A stretch of DNA of 64,000 nucleotides from UBA8389 sp942493385 (GTDB taxonomy: Bacteria; Bacteroidota; Bacteroidia; Bacteroidales; UBA1402), in assembly GCA_942493385.1 (NCBI GenBank), contig OW818699.1:620001-684000 (forward strand). The letters are read 5' to 3'. The notes beneath the pieces were generated by a model. The model had not been told where the DNA came from. It was given only the letters and a program-made list of their open reading frames with translations, and made no database searches. Shown here one piece after another: positions 1-8,621 of the stretch. A program made the position numbers and the translations under genes. Each line of letters begins with the position of its first letter. Within the stretch, counting starts at the first letter, position 1.

Positions 1-2
1 CC

Positions 3-962
3 AATTCGGTAAGAACAGCCTATCAGGTTAAAAAAGGCAACGGAGAAATTAGGCGGGTGAACATCAATGCCGCACCGTTGGATGTGGAGGGTTACAAAAT
101 TGTCAAAGAGGCTGGTATAGGGACTTATCAGGTTTTTCAGGAAACATACCACCAAGAAGCGTACAAAACCTACCATTTACGAGGAAAGAAAGCCGATTTC
201 GGATACAGACTCACGGCTCTGGACAGAGCGCAGGAAGCAGGTATTGACGACGTTGGAATCGGTGTTTTATTCGGATTGTACGACTGGCGTTTCGAAGTCA
301 TGGCATTGGTCCGCCACACGAATCATCTGGAAGCTTGCTACAATGTAGGTCCGCACACCATTTCTTTTCCTAGGGTCAAGGATGCATCCATGCTCGAAAT
401 GGGTTCCAAGTATTTTGTCAACGATGAGGATTTCAAGAAGCTGGTCGCCATTTTACGGCTAGCCGTGCCTTATACCGGGATGATCTTGACTGCCCGTGAA
501 CCAGCAGCCCTTCGCAATGAAATGATCCAATATGGGGTTTCGCAAATTGATGGTGGAACCCGCATCGAACTAGGTGCCTATTCCGAAAAAAAGGATTCCG
601 GCGAAAACCTTAACCGAGGTCAGTTCCGTATTAACGACGGTAGGACATTGAACGAAATCATCGATGAATTGCTGGATCAGGATATGATTCCGTCTTTTTG
701 CACGGCTTGTTATAGACTGGGTCGAACAGGAGAGCACTTCATGGAATTTTCCGTTCCTGGATTCATCAAACGTTATTGCACACCCAACGCCATCCTTACA
801 CTGGGAGAATATCTCCTGGATTATGCACCCGAACAAACAGCGGAAAAAGGTTGGAAAGTCATTCAGGCCAATATGGAAAACATAGAAGATTCGTCGATGA
901 AAACGACACTTTTTCAAAAATTGGAATTGCTAAAAGCAGGAAGCCGGGATTTGTATTTCTAA
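3..962 (+). CDS. hydG: [FeFe]-hydrogenase maturase HydG, C-terminal two thirds (5' end outside window)
   Basis: Radical SAM tyrosine lyase that makes the CO and CN ligands of the H-cluster. The reading frame is open from base 3, so the gene begins upstream. A GTG at 57 is only an internal codon. The visible 319 residues match the HydG barrel (motif GIGTYQVFQETYH) and the C-terminal domain. That domain carries the motif C-x2-C-x22-C (FCTAC...RYC, about 717-780), which in HydG holds the auxiliary Fe-S cluster where Fe(CO)2CN synthons form. The radical SAM CX3CX2C motif is expected upstream and is not visible. hydF follows after 13 bp, so the genes are probably co-transcribed. The end is intact. 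Identification is firm. Confidence 0.95.
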   Translation, partial: NSVRTAYQVKKGNGEIRRVNINAAPLDVEGYKIVKEAGIGTYQVFQETYHQEAYKTYHLRGKKADFGYRLTALDRAQEAGIDDVGIGVLFGLYDWRFEVMALVRHTNHLEACYNVGPHTISFPRVKDASMLEMGSKYFVNDEDFKKLVAILRLAVPYTGMILTAREPAALRNEMIQYGVSQIDGGTRIELGAYSEKKDSGENLNRGQFRINDGRTLNEIIDELLDQDMIPSFCTACYRLGRTGEHFMEFSVPGFIKRYCTPNAILTLGEYLLDYAPEQTAEKGWKVIQANMENIEDSSMKTTLFQKLELLKAGSRDLYF

Positions 963-975
963 AACCATTCTGGGG

Positions 976-2145
976 ATGAAAGGACAGGATTTGAAACCGC
1001 ACATCGGAATTTTTGGCCGAAGAAATGTAGGCAAAAGTATGTTTATTAATGCTCTGACAGGCTCTGAAGTGGCTATTGTCTCTGAAATGGCAGGTACGAC
1101 CACCGATCCAGTCCGCAAATCCATGGAAATCTTCGGAATCGGCCCTGTGGTGCTCATTGATACGGCAGGCATTGACGATATCGGGATGTTGGGCGAAAAG
1201 CGGACAGCCAAAACGCTGGAAGTCATCAAGCAAATTGACTGTGCCTTGTTGCTATTTGCTGGGAATTCATTTGGTGCATTTGAGGAAGCGTTGGTTGAGC
1301 GGTTCATCGAATGGAACCTACCTTACTTGATCATTCATAATAAATCCGACGAAGAGCCTTTAAAATTACCCATTCCATCGATTGAATTCAGTGCTTTGAC
1401 TGGTGAAAATCTGGAAGGTGTATTGGAGGCATTGAAGAAAACGATTCCAACTACCGCATACCATCAACCATCACTTCTCAAGGGTATCATCAAACGCGGC
1501 GACATCGTCATGCTCATCACACCCATCGATTCCGAAGCTCCTGACGGTCGAATGATTCTTCCACAAGTGATGGCTATCCGTGATGTGCTGGATCAAGATG
1601 CTGTGAACATAGTAGTAAAGGAAACCGAAGCTGCCGAATTCCTCCATTCCACCGGAATAAAACCGGCATTGGTCCTCACCGACAGCCAAGCATTCGGCCT
1701 AGTTTCAAAAATTATTCCGATGGATGTGCCGCTCAGCAGTTTCAGTGTTGCATTTGCAAGAATGCGCGGACCCTTCGAAGATTATTTGACCGGCACGCAT
1801 CACATAGCCGAACTCAAGGACGGTGACAAGGTACTGATGTTGGAATCATGCACCCATCAGGTGAGCTGTGAAGATATCGGACGGCACAAACTGCCCAGGT
1901 GGCTGACTGCTTATACCCAGAAGAAGTTGGAGTTCGAAGTTGTTGCCGGTTTGACCGAAACCAAACATCCAATTCGTGACTATGCCATGATCATTCAGTG
2001 CGGCGGATGCATGATTACCCGAAGGCAAGTGCTTAGCCGTTTGTCAGATGCCATTAAAGCAGGTGTTCCTGTTTCAAATTATGGCATGACCATTGCCTAT
2101 CTGAACGGAATTTTCGAAAGAGCTGTAACACCCTTTATACAGTAA
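976..2145 (+). CDS. hydF: [FeFe]-hydrogenase maturation GTPase HydF
   Basis: Scaffold GTPase on which the diiron subcluster is assembled before transfer to HydA. The N-terminal GTPase domain has the P-loop GRRNVGKS (residues 11-18), a TT switch I, and DTAG. The C-terminal domain has the HydF Fe-S motif: C292-x-H294, then 46 residues, then Q341-C342-G-G-C345. The three cluster cysteines are present. The usual HCxxC is QCGGC here, so the second semi-conserved histidine is glutamine. Length (389 residues) is normal. It sits between hydG and hydE, 3 bp before hydE. The start is the ATG at 976 just after hydG. Confidence 0.95.
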   Translation: MKGQDLKPHIGIFGRRNVGKSMFINALTGSEVAIVSEMAGTTTDPVRKSMEIFGIGPVVLIDTAGIDDIGMLGEKRTAKTLEVIKQIDCALLLFAGNSFGAFEEALVERFIEWNLPYLIIHNKSDEEPLKLPIPSIEFSALTGENLEGVLEALKKTIPTTAYHQPSLLKGIIKRGDIVMLITPIDSEAPDGRMILPQVMAIRDVLDQDAVNIVVKETEAAEFLHSTGIKPALVLTDSQAFGLVSKIIPMDVPLSSFSVAFARMRGPFEDYLTGTHHIAELKDGDKVLMLESCTHQVSCEDIGRHKLPRWLTAYTQKKLEFEVVAGLTETKHPIRDYAMIIQCGGCMITRRQVLSRLSDAIKAGVPVSNYGMTIAYLNGIFERAVTPFIQ

Positions 2146-2148
2146 GGC

Positions 2149-3222
2149 ATGCATGCAGAAACGGAAATGACCAGACCTAAGATCATTCGCCTACTATCGT
2201 TGGCAGATCGTGATAAGCAGCAAGCCCTATTCAAAAGAGCCTATGCCGTGAAGGTCGACCTGCTTGGTAATAAAGTAAATCTGAGAGGTTTGATCGAGTT
2301 TTCGAATCAATGCCGTAAGAATTGTCTGTACTGTGGTATTCGTAGCGAGAATTCGAAGGTGCCTCGCTATAGGATGTCGGATGAGGAAATACTTCAGGTG
2401 GTTCACGTTGCGAGGTCTAAAGCTTTAACGGGAGTGGTGCTCCAGTCTGGTGAGCGTAGCGATGCTGAATTTGTAAATCAAATGGTCGCTTTGATCAAGA
2501 AAATCAAAATGGCAACCGATGAGGCTTTCCGCATCACCTTGTCCCTAGGAGAGCAGACTTTGGAGACCTATCAGCGGTGGTTTGAAGCTGGAGCGCAACG
2601 TTACTTGTTGCGTATCGAGACTTCCAACGAAGCACTATATAACAGCATTCACCCGAATGATGGTTTGCATTCGTTCGAAACACGATTGAAATGTCTCGAA
2701 AATATTCATCAATCAGGTTTTCAAACCGGAACTGGAGTCATGATCGGATTGCCAGGGCAAACGGTTGAGAACTTGGCCGACGACCTTTTGTTCATTCAAC
2801 AGAAAGGCATTGATATGGTTGGAATGGGACCTTATCTGGAACATGCGCAGACACCGATGTTCGAACGAAAGAAATCTCGATTGCCTATTTTGGATCGGTT
2901 TGAATTATCCCTTCGAATGATTGCTGTCCTGCGATTGCTTATGCCGACCATCAATATCGCATCAACTACGGCACTTGAATCGATCATCCCCACTGGTCGG
3001 GAATTCGGATTGAGGGCAGGCGCCAATGTGCTCATGCCAAATCTTACCCCTGTCAACTATCGGAAAAATTATTTGTTATACGAAAATAAACCATGCTTGG
3101 AGCTGGATGCGGAGGAGACCATTGAATCACTGATGCAGCGTATCCATCATTTGGGAGAAGAAGTGGTCAATCAGGATTTTGGTGACTCCAGGCATTTTGT
3201 AAATCGGCAACTTAAACTTTAA
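2149..3222 (+). CDS. hydE: [FeFe]-hydrogenase radical SAM maturase HydE
   Basis: Radical SAM enzyme needed for the dithiomethylamine bridge of the H-cluster. The SAM cluster motif is C55-x3-C59-x2-C62 (CRKNCLYC), followed by a full TIM barrel. Glycine-rich and SAM-contact segments such as VLQSGE and GVMIGLPGQT fit HydE/BioB-type enzymes, and the length of 357 residues is typical. The ATG at 2149 lies 3 bp after hydF. An in-frame ATG at 2167 is an alternative that would drop six residues. With hydG and hydF it completes the maturase set, directly upstream of the hydrogenase structural genes. Confidence 0.93.
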   Translation: MHAETEMTRPKIIRLLSLADRDKQQALFKRAYAVKVDLLGNKVNLRGLIEFSNQCRKNCLYCGIRSENSKVPRYRMSDEEILQVVHVARSKALTGVVLQSGERSDAEFVNQMVALIKKIKMATDEAFRITLSLGEQTLETYQRWFEAGAQRYLLRIETSNEALYNSIHPNDGLHSFETRLKCLENIHQSGFQTGTGVMIGLPGQTVENLADDLLFIQQKGIDMVGMGPYLEHAQTPMFERKKSRLPILDRFELSLRMIAVLRLLMPTINIASTTALESIIPTGREFGLRAGANVLMPNLTPVNYRKNYLLYENKPCLELDAEETIESLMQRIHHLGEEVVNQDFGDSRHFVNRQLKL

Positions 3223-3234
3223 TACACACGAAAA

Positions 3235-3735
3235 ATGATTACCCAAGACGAAGTTTGCAATGTTCAAACAATGACAGACGTGGACAAGTACATCCTTCTT
3301 GAAAACGTGATTCATGACTACGAGGGCAAAGAAAGCAACCTGATTCAGATCTTGCACATGGCTCAGGCCATTTTCGGCTACCTTCCACCAGTAGTTCAGC
3401 ACTTTATTGCCGATCAAATGGGTGTTTCCGTATCGAAAGTAAACAGTGTCCTCACCTTCTATTCCTTTTTTTCCACCAAACCCAAGGGGAAGTATTCCGT
3501 GGCAGTTTGTTTGGGTACTGCCTGTTATGTGCGTGGAGGAAAAGAGGTGCTGAACAAATTGAAGGATGTCATGGGTATTGACGTAGGTGATACGACAGAG
3601 GATAAATTATTTTCGCTCTCTGTGATGCGGTGCATAGGTTCCTGCGGATTGGCACCGGCCATGACCATCAATGGAAAGGTCTACAAGCAGGTTAATCCCA
3701 GTAAGATACAACGGATTTTAGGCATGCTCAAATAA
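3235..3735 (+). CDS. hydC: Hydrogenase gamma subunit, NuoE-like [2Fe-2S] protein (HydC/HndA type)
   Basis: Thioredoxin-like [2Fe-2S] subunit that passes electrons between the flavin subunit and the rest of the complex. The NuoE signature is complete: C92-x4-C97 (CLGTAC) and C133-x3-C137 (CIGSC). An N-terminal helical bundle contains the ILHMAQAIFGYLP segment typical of NuoE. At 166 residues the length is normal. It lies 12 bp after hydE and 11 bp before the NuoF-like gene, in one apparent operon. It belongs to a trimeric NAD(P)-linked hydrogenase rather than to respiratory complex I, because no membrane subunits are present and a hydrogenase gene follows. Confidence 0.93.
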   Translation: MITQDEVCNVQTMTDVDKYILLENVIHDYEGKESNLIQILHMAQAIFGYLPPVVQHFIADQMGVSVSKVNSVLTFYSFFSTKPKGKYSVAVCLGTACYVRGGKEVLNKLKDVMGIDVGDTTEDKLFSLSVMRCIGSCGLAPAMTINGKVYKQVNPSKIQRILGMLK

Positions 3736-3746
3736 ACATCAAACCT

Positions 3747-6700
3747 ATGAAAATCAATTCAATCACCGATCTTGAAGCGATCAGAACCGAATTCAAGTCG
3801 AAAGAAAAGGAATTTACGTTCACCGCTCATATTTGTTACGGAGCAGGTTGCCTGTCCTCCGATTGCAAGGATTTCAAAGAAGCATTCATGAAGGAATTGG
3901 AGTCGGAAAACCTCTTGAACAAAGTGAAAATCAATCTGACAGGATGCCTGGGGGCTTGTACGTTGGGCCCGACTCTGGTGATCAATCCAGGTAATATATT
4001 GTATTGCAACCTGAATCCTGCAAGTGCCGTTCAAATTGTAAAAGAACACATCCGTAAGGGAAAAATAGCCGATAAGTTCTGCTATAAAGATCCTGAAACG
4101 GGCAAAGTCATTCCAAATCTGGACAACATACCGTTCTTTAGGCATCAGAAAAAAATTGTACTGGAGAAATGCGGTATTATTGATTATTCCTCTGTTGATG
4201 AGTATATTGCTTACGGTGGTTACTTTGCTATTGCCAAGGCTTTGGGTACGATGTCACCACCTGAAATCATCGATGAAATCACGAAATCCGGTTTGCGCGG
4301 ACGTGGCGGCGGCGGTTTCCCAACTGGATTGAAATGGTCTATGGCAAGCAAGGCTCAGAGTGACCAGAAATACATCATATGCAATGCGGACGAAGGTGAT
4401 CCTGGGGCATTCATGGACCGAAGTTTGCTTGAAGGCGACGCCCATACCGTAATAGAAGGATTAATGATTGGTGGTTACGCTATTGGCGCATCCAAAGGTG
4501 TCGTCTATATCCGTGCCGAATATCCCATTGCTATCGAACGGCTTACATTGGCCATTAAGGTTTGTCGTGAAGTCGGTTTGTTGGGCTCAAACATCCTAGG
4601 CAGCGAATTCAGTTTTGATATTGAGATCCGGATAGGCGCAGGTGCTTTTGTTTGTGGTGAAGAAACGGCATTGATGGAGTCCGTGGAAGGTAGGCGTGGA
4701 GAGCCTAGGCAAAAACCACCGTTCCCGGTGCAAAGCGGTCTATTTGGCAAACCCACTGTTATCAATAACGTAGAAACCTTAGGCAATATAGCTCCGATCA
4801 TTCTAAAAGGTTCGGCTTGGTTTTCCTCGATTGGAACGGAGAAAAGCAAGGGTACAAAGGTGTTTGCCCTGGCCGGCGACATCGTTCAGAAAGGCTTGAT
4901 CGAAGTGCCAATGGGTGTCACCTTGGGTGAGATTATTTACGAGATAGGAGGCGGTATTCCCCGCGGAAAACTGTTCAAGATGGCTCAGACAGGAGGCCCT
5001 TCCGGTGGTTGCCTCACACCGGCACACCTGAATACCCCGATTGACTACGACTCTCTTGTGCAGTTAGGGGCTATCATGGGCTCAGGTGGTTTGATATGTG
5101 CGGATGAAGACACCTGTATGGTGGACATGGCTCGGTTTTTTATGGATTTCGTACAAGAAGAATCTTGTGGAAAATGTGTACCCTGCCGCATCGGTACAAA
5201 ACGCATGCTGGAGATTCTCGAACGGATTACCAGGGGCGAGGGAATTGAAGGGGATATCGAGTTGTTGCAAGAATTAGGCCGTTCCATCAAGGATTCTTCC
5301 ATATGCGGCCTCGGACAAACGGCTCCAAATCCCGTTCTGAGCACCATCAACCATTTTAGACATGAATACGATGAACACATTCGCCAGCACTATTGCCGGG
5401 CAGGCATATGCAGTGAAATGTTCCTATCACCCTGTCAGAATGCTTGTCCTGCAGGGGTCAACGTGCCTGGCTATGTGGCTTTGATCGCTGCAGGCAGAGT
5501 GGCCGACGCCTACCACTTGATTCGTCAGGAAAATCCCTTTCCATCGGTTTGTGGTCGGGTTTGCACACATCCATGTGAAAGCAAATGCCGCCGTGCTCAG
5601 TTGGACGAACCGTTGGCCATCGCCGATTTGAAACGCTATGCTGCTGACTTTGTCCTTAATTCTGGCGAACCGTTCAAAAGCTATACTTTTCAGAAGAATG
5701 GGAAATCCATTGGCATCATCGGTGCAGGGCCGTCAGGTCTGACTTGCGGCTATTATTTATCCAGACTCGGTTATACGGTCGATGTTTACGAAGAAAAGCC
5801 TGTTGCCGGTGGTATTTTGGCCTACGGGATTCCAGAATACCGTTTGCCTAAGGACGAACTGAACAAGGAAATCAATTCCATTCTGCAGTCTGGCATCAAT
5901 GTTTTCTACAATACTAAGGTTGGTAAGGACATTACTTTCCCTGAATTGAAAGCCAAATACAATGCCATTTATATTGCCACTGGAACACAACTTTCGCATA
6001 AAATTGGCATTGATGGAGAAGAAAAGCATGGTGTGTATCATGGACTTGACTTCCTGACTGACGTCAATATGGGCAAACAGGTGGATGTTCATGGGACCGT
6101 AGCTGTGATTGGTGGCGGGAATACGGCCATCGACGCAGCCAGGACAGCTATTCGGCTGGGTGCAAAAAAGGTGCACATCCTCTATCGCAGAACCCGTGAA
6201 GAAATGCCAGCCGACAAACGCGAAATCCAGGACGCACTGGATGAAGGTATTATATTGCAAGAACTGGTTGCTCCCGTCCGCTTCGTTGGATTTGGTAAAG
6301 TGTCCAGAATCGAATGTGTACGGATGATGCCAGGTAAATTCGGCAAAGACGGTCGTCGCGTTCCGGTGGAAGTTCCCGATTCCAAATTCATGATCGACAT
6401 CGACATGGCTATCCCTGCGGTGAGCCAGTATTCCGATTTTCCGTTCATCTCAAAAGCCGATGTCGGGATCACGGATTGGGGAACATTCATCGTGGATCCT
6501 GAAACCCAGATGACCACACAACCCGGAATTTTCGCCGGAGGAGACATTGCTCGAGGTTCAGATGTGGTCATTACAGCCATCGCCGATGGTAAGAAAGCCG
6601 CCAAATCAATAGATAAATACCTCGGTGGAAAGGGCATTCTCAATATAGGTGATCCGATTGAAATCCCTGCTAGAGGCATTGACGAAGGAACCACTGTTGA

Positions 6701-6836
6701 ACACGAGCGCTTTCAGATGCGCTACCTTGATCCCGAATTACGAAAGGGCAATTTTGACGAAGTTCAGCAAGGTTTTCACAAGTTGAATGCCATTGCCGAA
6801 GCCATGAGATGTTTACAATGTGCCAAACGCAAATAA
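3747..6836 (+). CDS. hydB: Hydrogenase diaphorase subunit: NuoF-like (HydB) fused to a GltD/NfnB-like FAD-NAD(P)H module
   Basis: A 1029-residue electron-input subunit. Order of domains: thioredoxin-like [2Fe-2S] domain (CYGAGC near 30-35, CLGAC near 68-72); NuoF core with NADH/FMN motifs GRGGGGFPTG (about 186-195) and GAFVCGEETAL (about 300); the NuoF [4Fe-4S] motif ESCGKCVPC; then, from about residue 550, a GltD-type unit. That unit has an eight-cysteine double [4Fe-4S] region, an FAD motif GIIGAGPSG (about 655) and a second Rossmann motif VIGGGNTAIDAARTA followed by YRRTREEMPA (about 785-815), as in glutamate synthase small subunit and NfnB. Ordinary HydB proteins end in a short two-[4Fe-4S] ferredoxin tail instead. 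The frame is continuous, so this is a true fusion. The second nucleotide site could use NADPH (inference). Neighbours HydC and HydA fix it as a hydrogenase subunit. Confidence 0.93.
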   Translation: MKINSITDLEAIRTEFKSKEKEFTFTAHICYGAGCLSSDCKDFKEAFMKELESENLLNKVKINLTGCLGACTLGPTLVINPGNILYCNLNPASAVQIVKEHIRKGKIADKFCYKDPETGKVIPNLDNIPFFRHQKKIVLEKCGIIDYSSVDEYIAYGGYFAIAKALGTMSPPEIIDEITKSGLRGRGGGGFPTGLKWSMASKAQSDQKYIICNADEGDPGAFMDRSLLEGDAHTVIEGLMIGGYAIGASKGVVYIRAEYPIAIERLTLAIKVCREVGLLGSNILGSEFSFDIEIRIGAGAFVCGEETALMESVEGRRGEPRQKPPFPVQSGLFGKPTVINNVETLGNIAPIILKGSAWFSSIGTEKSKGTKVFALAGDIVQKGLIEVPMGVTLGEIIYEIGGGIPRGKLFKMAQTGGPSGGCLTPAHLNTPIDYDSLVQLGAIMGSGGLICADEDTCMVDMARFFMDFVQEESCGKCVPCRIGTKRMLEILERITRGEGIEGDIELLQELGRSIKDSSICGLGQTAPNPVLSTINHFRHEYDEHIRQHYCRAGICSEMFLSPCQNACPAGVNVPGYVALIAAGRVADAYHLIRQENPFPSVCGRVCTHPCESKCRRAQLDEPLAIADLKRYAADFVLNSGEPFKSYTFQKNGKSIGIIGAGPSGLTCGYYLSRLGYTVDVYEEKPVAGGILAYGIPEYRLPKDELNKEINSILQSGINVFYNTKVGKDITFPELKAKYNAIYIATGTQLSHKIGIDGEEKHGVYHGLDFLTDVNMGKQVDVHGTVAVIGGGNTAIDAARTAIRLGAKKVHILYRRTREEMPADKREIQDALDEGIILQELVAPVRFVGFGKVSRIECVRMMPGKFGKDGRRVPVEVPDSKFMIDIDMAIPAVSQYSDFPFISKADVGITDWGTFIVDPETQMTTQPGIFAGGDIARGSDVVITAIADGKKAAKSIDKYLGGKGILNIGDPIEIPARGIDEGTTVEHERFQMRYLDPELRKGNFDEVQQGFHKLNAIAEAMRCLQCAKRK

Positions 6837-6845
6837 CCTGAAACC

Positions 6846-8621
6846 ATGATCAAACTCATTATCAACAACAAGGAAGTTCAGGCCGAAGAAGGAACTACCA
6901 TTTTTACGGCAGCAAAGCAGAACAGCATTCTGATCCCTCATTTCTGTTACATGGAAAATGTCCATAAGTCTGGTTCCTGCCGAATATGCGTGGTGGAAGT
7001 GGAGGGAGTAAAGAACTTGATGGCGTCTTGTGTGACAGAAATCAAGGATGGAATGGTCATTCACACCAATTCGGAACGGGTACGCAATACTCGAAAAGTT
7101 ATTTATGAGCTGATGCTTTCCGACCATAACAAGGAATGTTTGAGTTGCTGGCGAAATCAGAATTGTGAATTGCAGGAATTGGGCAACGCCATTCAGATTG
7201 ACGAATATCGATACGAGGGTGTTCGATCCAAAGATTTCATCGATGATTCCAGCCCTTCCATCGTGCGGGACAATTCGAAATGCATCCTTTGCCGTCGTTG
7301 CGTTACCATTTGCAACGAAGTGCAGGGAGTTGGACTTTTAAACCCACATCATCGAGGTTTTTCGACCTTTATTGGTCCGTCAGAGGAAGAAATGCTGGGC
7401 GACTCAATTTGTGCCAATTGTGGCCAATGCGTATTGGTTTGCCCCGTCAGTGCATTGAAGGAAAAGAATTCGACCGCTCATGTTTGGGAGGCGCTCTACG
7501 ATAAATCAAAGACGGTCATTGTCCAGACTGCCCCAGCCGTTCGTGCTGCCTTGGGCGAATTGTTCGGCTATGAACCGGGTACTCTGGTTACTGGTAAAAT
7601 GGCTTCGGCACTCCATGAAATGAATTTCGATTATGTGTTCGATACCAATTTTGCTGCCGACCTGACCATCATGGAAGAAGGGTCTGAATTCCTCGAACGG
7701 GTTAAAAATGCCTTGATTCCATCGGATAAAACAGCGGTTTTACCTATGATTACGAGTTGCAGTCCAGGGTGGGTCAAGTACGTTGAACACCAGTATCCGG
7801 AACAACTGGCCAACCTGTCAAGCTGCAAATCACCGCACATGATGCTGGGCGCTTTGGCCAAAACCTATTTTGCTGAGAAGATTGGTGTACAACCCAAAAA
7901 CATCTTTGTTGTTTCCGTCATGCCCTGCACGGCTAAGAAATTTGAAATATTGCGGCCCGAAATGTACCATGAGGGTCAGGCCAATGTGGATGCTGTAATT
8001 ACCACCCGTGAATTGGGACGCATGATCAAGGATGCCGGTATCGACTTCCTGAACCTGCCAGAGGGTGAGTTTGACAGTCCGCTCGGACTTTCATCCGGTG
8101 CCGCTGATATATTCGGTACCACTGGTGGAGTAATGGAAGCGGCACTTCGAACAGTCTATGAATTGGTGACTGGACGAGAACTCCCATCCGTACATCTGCA
8201 TCTGCAACCTTTGATGGGGTTGGAACAAATTAAAACTGCTGAACTTTTGATTGAAAACCCCTTGCCTGAGTATGGTTTTCTTGAAGGCGTGAATGTAAAG
8301 GTTGCCGTAACGAGTGGCTTAAGAGGTGCTTCTGAATTGATGGATCAAATCAAAAATGGTACCAGTCCTTACCATTTCATCGAGATTATGGGCTGTCCTG
8401 GAGGTTGCATCAGCGGAGGCGGGCAACCGAGACCTGTGAACGATGCCGTGCGGATGGCTCGTCTGAATGCCATATACAGAGAAGACGAAGGGAAGGCTAT
8501 GCGAAAATCACATGAGAATCAGGACATAAAAACACTTTACAAAGATTTTCTTGGAGTACCGCTTGGGCATTTGTCGCATGAGTTGCTGCATACGGTTTAT
8601 ACTGTCCGCAAAAAGAGTTGA
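6846..8621 (+). CDS. hydA: [FeFe] hydrogenase catalytic subunit HydA
   Basis: Cytoplasmic H2-evolving or bifurcating hydrogenase, 591 residues. The N-terminus has a plant-type [2Fe-2S] domain, a His-ligated [4Fe-4S] motif (H-x3-C-x2-C-x5-C, HNKECLSCWRNQNC) and two [4Fe-4S] motifs (CILCRRC, CANCGQC). H-cluster loops: L1 TSCSPGW (residues 303-309), L2 MPCTAKKFE, L3 EIMGCPGGCISGGGQP. L1 has Ser where the well-studied enzymes have the second Cys of TSCCPGW. My recollection is that this variant is common in trimeric NAD-linked enzymes, so I do not read it as inactivation. The Fe_hyd_SSU tail is present. It is the last gene of the hyd operon. Its stop abuts, base to base, the stop of the converging gene. 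Confidence 0.95.
   Translation: MIKLIINNKEVQAEEGTTIFTAAKQNSILIPHFCYMENVHKSGSCRICVVEVEGVKNLMASCVTEIKDGMVIHTNSERVRNTRKVIYELMLSDHNKECLSCWRNQNCELQELGNAIQIDEYRYEGVRSKDFIDDSSPSIVRDNSKCILCRRCVTICNEVQGVGLLNPHHRGFSTFIGPSEEEMLGDSICANCGQCVLVCPVSALKEKNSTAHVWEALYDKSKTVIVQTAPAVRAALGELFGYEPGTLVTGKMASALHEMNFDYVFDTNFAADLTIMEEGSEFLERVKNALIPSDKTAVLPMITSCSPGWVKYVEHQYPEQLANLSSCKSPHMMLGALAKTYFAEKIGVQPKNIFVVSVMPCTAKKFEILRPEMYHEGQANVDAVITTRELGRMIKDAGIDFLNLPEGEFDSPLGLSSGAADIFGTTGGVMEAALRTVYELVTGRELPSVHLHLQPLMGLEQIKTAELLIENPLPEYGFLEGVNVKVAVTSGLRGASELMDQIKNGTSPYHFIEIMGCPGGCISGGGQPRPVNDAVRMARLNAIYREDEGKAMRKSHENQDIKTLYKDFLGVPLGHLSHELLHTVYTVRKKS

Noticed and set aside
57..962. GTG at 57 as the start of hydG
   Set aside because: The frame is open upstream to base 3 and the protein matches HydG sequence before this codon, so the gene begins outside the window.
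6846..8621. Inactive HydA because of the TSCSPGW loop
   Set aside because: The other H-cluster loops are canonical and the variant seems common in this group, so loss of activity is not supported.
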